Assembly: GCA_027457005.1 (NCBI GenBank)
Contig: DAIDTV010000065.1
Span: 1-8,294 of the forward strand
Direction: 5' to 3'
DNA length: 8,294 nt
DNA from: Chloroflexota bacterium
GTDB lineage: Bacteria; Chloroflexota; Limnocylindria; Limnocylindrales; CSP1-4
In this document: positions 5,410-8,294 of the stretch, piece by piece
Numbering within the stretch: the stretch's first letter is position 1
Layout: each line of letters starts with the position of its first letter
Position numbers and translations under genes: made by a program
The notes under the pieces: model-generated
Databases searched by the model: none
What the model was told of the DNA's origin: nothing
The model's input: the letters and a program-made list of their open reading frames with translations, nothing else

Positions 5410-6900
5410 TCAGCAGTACTGCCGCAGGACGTCGACGATCGCGCCGTCGGCGTCGTGAATGGTGACCTCGAGCGGCATCTGGCCCGGCAGCGAATGCGTC
5501 GCGCACCCGAAGCACGGGTCGTACGAGCGGAACGCCATCTCGACGCGGTTCAGCAGACCGTCGGTGACCACCGTGCCCGACCTGATGAAGCTCTGGGCGG
5601 CGCGCCGCACCGACATCGAGATCGGCGCGTAGTTGTTGGTGGTGCCCACCACGAGGTTGACTCGCGTCAGGAGCCCGCGCTCGTCCGTCCAGTAGTGGTG
5701 GGTGAGCGTGCCCCGCGGCGCCTCGACGGTCCCCACGCCCTCGGTCGGCTTCTCGGTGGGCACGGTCCGCACGTCGTCCGAGGTGATCTCCGGGTCTCGC
5801 GCGAGCTCGAGCATGCGTTCCGCGGCGTACAGCAGCTCGATCAGCCTCGCCCAGTGGGTCGCGAGCCGGTTGTGGACCATGCCGTGACGGCCCGACGCCG
5901 ACGGCTCCGGCGCCAGGGTGGCGAAGAAACGCTCGAACTCGGCCTGGGCCAGCGGCGTCGCCATCCCGTCCGCGACGTTCAGCCGCGCCAGCGGCGACGC
6001 GACGTAGACGCCCGACTCCTTGCCGTCGACGAAGCCCTTCCAGCCCACGCGCTTCAGGTAGGGGAACTTCAGGTAGGTCCACGGCTCGACGTGCTCGGCG
6101 ATCCAGTCGGTGTACTCGGCGGGCTCGTAGGAACCCAGCGGCTCGCCGTCCGGCGCGACCACGCGCACCCGGCCGTCGTAGAAGTTGGGACGCTGTCCGT
6201 CGTCGACCAGGCCCATGTAGTACGTGCGGTCCGTGTAGGCCTCGCCGGTGAGCAGGTCGCGATACGCCGGGTCGTTCAGGACGATCTGGTCGAAGAGCTG
6301 GAGACTGCCCTGGGCGAACTCGATGGCCCAGCGACCGATCTCCTCGATCTCCGCCCGCTCGGCCTCGGTGATCGACTTGGTCATGCCGCCGGGGACGGCG
6401 GTCACCGGGTGGACGCCGCGTCCACCGATGATCTCGATCACCCGGTGACCCGAGCGACGCGCCTGGATGACCCGCCCGCCGATCTCCAGGCCGACCTTCC
6501 GCACCACGCCCAGGATGCTCCGCTCGGAGACCGGGGCATCCGGTCCGACGATGAAGTCGGGCCCCCCGAGCGCGTAGAAGTGCGTGGTGTGGTCGGTGAA
6601 GTAGAAGCCGCTGTAGAGCAGCTCGCGGAGCAGGCGCGCGGGCCGGGGCGGGGTGACGTGGTAGACGGCGTCCGCCGCCTTGGCCGCCGCCATGTGGTGC
6701 GCCTCCGGGCACACGCCGCAGATGCGGTTGGTTAGGACCGGCATCTCCTCCACCGGCCGGCCCACGCAGAACCGCTCGAAGCCGCGGAGCTCCGGGATCT
6801 GGAAGTAGGTGTTGGCGACGTCGCCGTGCTCGTCGAGGAAGATCTCGATCTTGCCGTGCCCCTCGAGGCGGGTGATCGGGTCGATGGTGATGCGCTGCAT
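5410..6900 (-). CDS. mvhA: [NiFe]-hydrogenase large subunit, group 3c (MvhA-like)
   Basis: The predicted protein has 496 residues and is the catalytic subunit that splits or forms H2. Near the N-terminus is RLEGH (11-15). The first ligand motif is RICGVCPEAH with Cys61 and Cys64. The second is DPCFGCATH with Cys463 and Cys466. All four Ni-binding cysteines are present. Cleavage is expected after His469, releasing a 27-residue propeptide that ends in Cys. There is no signal peptide and no Tat partner, so the enzyme is cytoplasmic. I place it in group 3c because an MvhD-like subunit lies in the same operon; group 3b and 3d enzymes are the alternatives on large-subunit sequence alone. The ATG at 6900 matches the family start and has AGGA eight bases upstream. 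A GTG at 6924 overlaps the small-subunit stop as GTGA and would add eight residues, but lacks a ribosome-binding site. Confidence 0.93.
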   Translation of the reverse strand: MQRITIDPITRLEGHGKIEIFLDEHGDVANTYFQIPELRGFERFCVGRPVEEMPVLTNRICGVCPEAHHMAAAKAADAVYHVTPPRPARLLRELLYSGFYFTDHTTHFYALGGPDFIVGPDAPVSERSILGVVRKVGLEIGGRVIQARRSGHRVIEIIGGRGVHPVTAVPGGMTKSITEAERAEIEEIGRWAIEFAQGSLQLFDQIVLNDPAYRDLLTGEAYTDRTYYMGLVDDGQRPNFYDGRVRVVAPDGEPLGSYEPAEYTDWIAEHVEPWTYLKFPYLKRVGWKGFVDGKESGVYVASPLARLNVADGMATPLAQAEFERFFATLAPEPSASGRHGMVHNRLATHWARLIELLYAAERMLELARDPEITSDDVRTVPTEKPTEGVGTVEAPRGTLTHHYWTDERGLLTRVNLVVGTTNNYAPISMSVRRAAQSFIRSGTVVTDGLLNRVEMAFRSYDPCFGCATHSLPGQMPLEVTIHDADGAIVDVLRQYC

Positions 6901-6920
6901 GGTGGCCGTCCTGCTCCCCG

Positions 6921-7934
6921 TCACTGCCTGTCGTCGTCGGCCCACGCGGCCCGGCCGGCGCGCAGCAGCGACTTCGCCAGGTTGAAGCGGTAGAACTGGC
7001 CGGCCGGGTCCGGGATGCCGTCGAGGACGCCGTCGATCGCGGCCGGGTCGGTGGCGTCGCTCCCCGCGGCGAAGGCCGACATGAGCCGCGCCCCGAAGTC
7101 GACCACGCCGTCCGCAGGCCCGTAGCAGCCGATGCACTGCGCCCCGGCGGCCGGACAGAGCGCCCCGCAGCCGTCGCGCGTGGCCGGCCCGTTGCAGGGG
7201 ATCCCCTGCTCGAGCAGGCACAGCGCGGGATCGAGCCGCGGGAGCGACTGGATCCGGGCGAACGAGGTGATGGTCTTGGCGTGCCGCTCGCGGCCGCATT
7301 CGTCGCAGACGGTGGAGTGCCCCGCACCCAGCACGGACCCGGCCGGCGGGAGCTCGGCCCTGCCGGCGAACGCGGCGATGGCGAGATCGAGCACGGCGGC
7401 GATCTGGTGCGGCTCCGGCGGGCACCCGGGGATGTAGTAGTCGACCCGCACGACCTGGTCGAGCGTGCGGACCGTGGGGCAGAACTCCGGGATGTGCAGC
7501 TCGCCCTCGGACACCGTCACGGAGGGCAGCGGCCGGAGGTGCTGCGGGTTGTCGGGCGAGACCGACTCGTAGGAGGCGTCGAAGATCGCGCCGCGGCTTG
7601 ACAGGTTCGCGAGCCCGGGGATGCACCCCTCGCCGGCGCAGGACCCGAAGGCGACCAGCAGCTGCGACTTGCGCCGCAGCAGGTGCGCAAGCTCCTCGTT
7701 CTCGCTGTTGCGGATGCTGCCGCTGAAGAGCGTGAGGGCGATGGAGCCGTCCGGCAGCGCCTCGACGTCGCGGTACTTGGCGTCCATCGCGACCGGCCAG
7801 AACACCACGTCGAACGCCGCGTCCACCTCCAGCACCTTGGCACCGGTGTTGAGGACGGCGATGTCGCACCCCCCACAGGATGCCGCCCAGTACATGGCGA
7901 ACTTCGGCTTCCCGTTCGCGGAGGTGGCGCTCAC
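6921..7934 (-). CDS. mvhG: [NiFe]-hydrogenase small subunit, MvhG-like
   Basis: The predicted protein has 337 residues and carries electrons from the NiFe site through iron-sulfur clusters. The proximal [4Fe-4S] ligands are visible as Cys20 and Cys23 in SCGGCD, Cys99 in GSCAGEGCIPG and Cys171 in PGCPPEP. A second cysteine-rich stretch has Cys210, Cys213, Cys239, Cys247, Cys256, Cys260, Cys267 and Cys270, enough for two more clusters. There is no twin-arginine signal and no membrane helix, consistent with a cytoplasmic group 3 enzyme. The start is GTG at 7934, overlapping the upstream stop as GTGA, with GGAGG (7942-7946) seven bases before it. The gene lies between the MvhD-like and large-subunit genes, and 20 bases separate its end from the large-subunit ATG. 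Confidence 0.92.
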   Translation of the reverse strand: MSATSANGKPKFAMYWAASCGGCDIAVLNTGAKVLEVDAAFDVVFWPVAMDAKYRDVEALPDGSIALTLFSGSIRNSENEELAHLLRRKSQLLVAFGSCAGEGCIPGLANLSSRGAIFDASYESVSPDNPQHLRPLPSVTVSEGELHIPEFCPTVRTLDQVVRVDYYIPGCPPEPHQIAAVLDLAIAAFAGRAELPPAGSVLGAGHSTVCDECGRERHAKTITSFARIQSLPRLDPALCLLEQGIPCNGPATRDGCGALCPAAGAQCIGCYGPADGVVDFGARLMSAFAAGSDATDPAAIDGVLDGIPDPAGQFYRFNLAKSLLRAGRAAWADDDRQ

Positions 7935-8294
7935 GCGGTCGCCTCCGGATCGAGCGGCGCGGCGCACCCGGCGTCGCCGTCGGTGACCATGGTTGCGGAC
8001 GGCCAGGCCAGCGGGCCGAGCGCGCGGACCTGCTCCACGAACGTGGTGACCTCCTGCGCGAAGATCGCGCCCTCGCCCGCGCTCGCCCAGGTGAGCCGCA
8101 GGCGCCCCGGCTCGATGCCGAACTGCGCGAGCGTTCGCTGGAGCAGCTGGTAGCGCCGCATGGTCTTGTAGTTCTGGTCGACGTAGTGGCAGTCGCCGGG
8201 ATGGCAGCCGCTGATCATCACGCCGTCGGCGCCCTCCGCGAACGCCTTCAGCACGAAGGTCGGGTCGAGCCGGCCGGAGCACATCAGCCGGATG
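7931..8294 (-). CDS. mvhD: MvhD-like hydrogenase iron-sulfur subunit, partial (5' end outside window)
   Basis: The C-terminal 120 residues are visible; the gene continues past the right edge. The fragment shows the motif MCSGRLDP close to the edge, then GADGVMISGCHPGDCHY, both characteristic of the methyl-viologen-reducing hydrogenase delta subunit. MvhD binds a [2Fe-2S] cluster and passes electrons from the hydrogenase to HdrA of heterodisulfide reductase. From the usual family layout, about 30-40 N-terminal residues with a further Cys motif should lie outside the window if the protein is stand-alone. In some bacteria this domain is instead fused to the C-terminus of HdrA, which cannot be excluded. 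An ATG at 8284 is internal to the conserved motif and is not the true start. The stop overlaps the small-subunit GTG start. Confidence 0.88.
   Translation of the reverse strand, partial: IRLMCSGRLDPTFVLKAFAEGADGVMISGCHPGDCHYVDQNYKTMRRYQLLQRTLAQFGIEPGRLRLTWASAGEGAIFAQEVTTFVEQVRALGPLAWPSATMVTDGDAGCAAPLDPEATA

Noticed and set aside
5395..6735. 446-residue open frame on the plus strand opposite the hydrogenase large subunit
   Set aside because: No domain is recognisable, and the minus strand holds a large subunit with all its ligand motifs.
4829..7327. 832-residue minus-strand open frame across the protease, large and small subunit genes
   Set aside because: It is a shifted frame of the real genes; composition is Arg/Gly/Pro-rich and it crosses several proven gene boundaries.

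Overview
The window is very GC-rich, closely packed bacterial DNA. It has GTG starts, 4-8 bp gene overlaps, and long antisense open frames that are by-products of the base composition. No ribosomal RNA or other taxonomic marker is present. The GC content and gene set would fit an actinobacterial or Chloroflexota-like lineage, but this is inference only.

Left part (1-3854, plus strand). A 261-base upstream region holds two pairs of short direct repeats (CTGAAC twice, then CTTAAC twice), which look like binding sites for a response regulator. It is followed by a two-gene operon joined by an ATGA overlap. The first gene encodes a polytopic membrane protein with a long Gly/Ser linker and a C-terminal esterase (alpha/beta hydrolase) domain. 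The second encodes an MprF-like membrane protein with a C-terminal phosphatidylglycerol lysyltransferase (DUF2156) domain. Together they look like a membrane-lipid aminoacylation module, possibly a synthase paired with a hydrolase.

Middle (3855-4454). A small tandem-ACT-domain protein is encoded on the minus strand, convergent with the lysyltransferase gene. A 133-base gap with two strong GC hairpins separates it from the hydrogenase operon.

Right part (4455-8294, minus strand; read right to left). This is a cytoplasmic [NiFe]-hydrogenase operon of the group 3c (Mvh-like) type. It runs: an MvhD-like iron-sulfur subunit (cut by the window end), the small subunit, the large subunit, a hydrogenase maturation endopeptidase and the nickel chaperone HypA. 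The large subunit has both CxxC pairs for the NiFe site and a 27-residue C-terminal propeptide, so the endopeptidase next door has a clear substrate. HypA would deliver the nickel. The MvhD-like subunit suggests that electrons from H2 pass to a heterodisulfide-reductase-type (HdrA) flavoprotein, which should be encoded just beyond the right edge. The other Hyp factors (B-F) are not in this window.

Nothing here is a clearly new system. The points most worth a second look are the putative lipid synthase/hydrolase pair with its repeat-bearing upstream region, the heptad repeat with possible internal starts at the lysyltransferase N-terminus, and the unseen partner of the hydrogenase.
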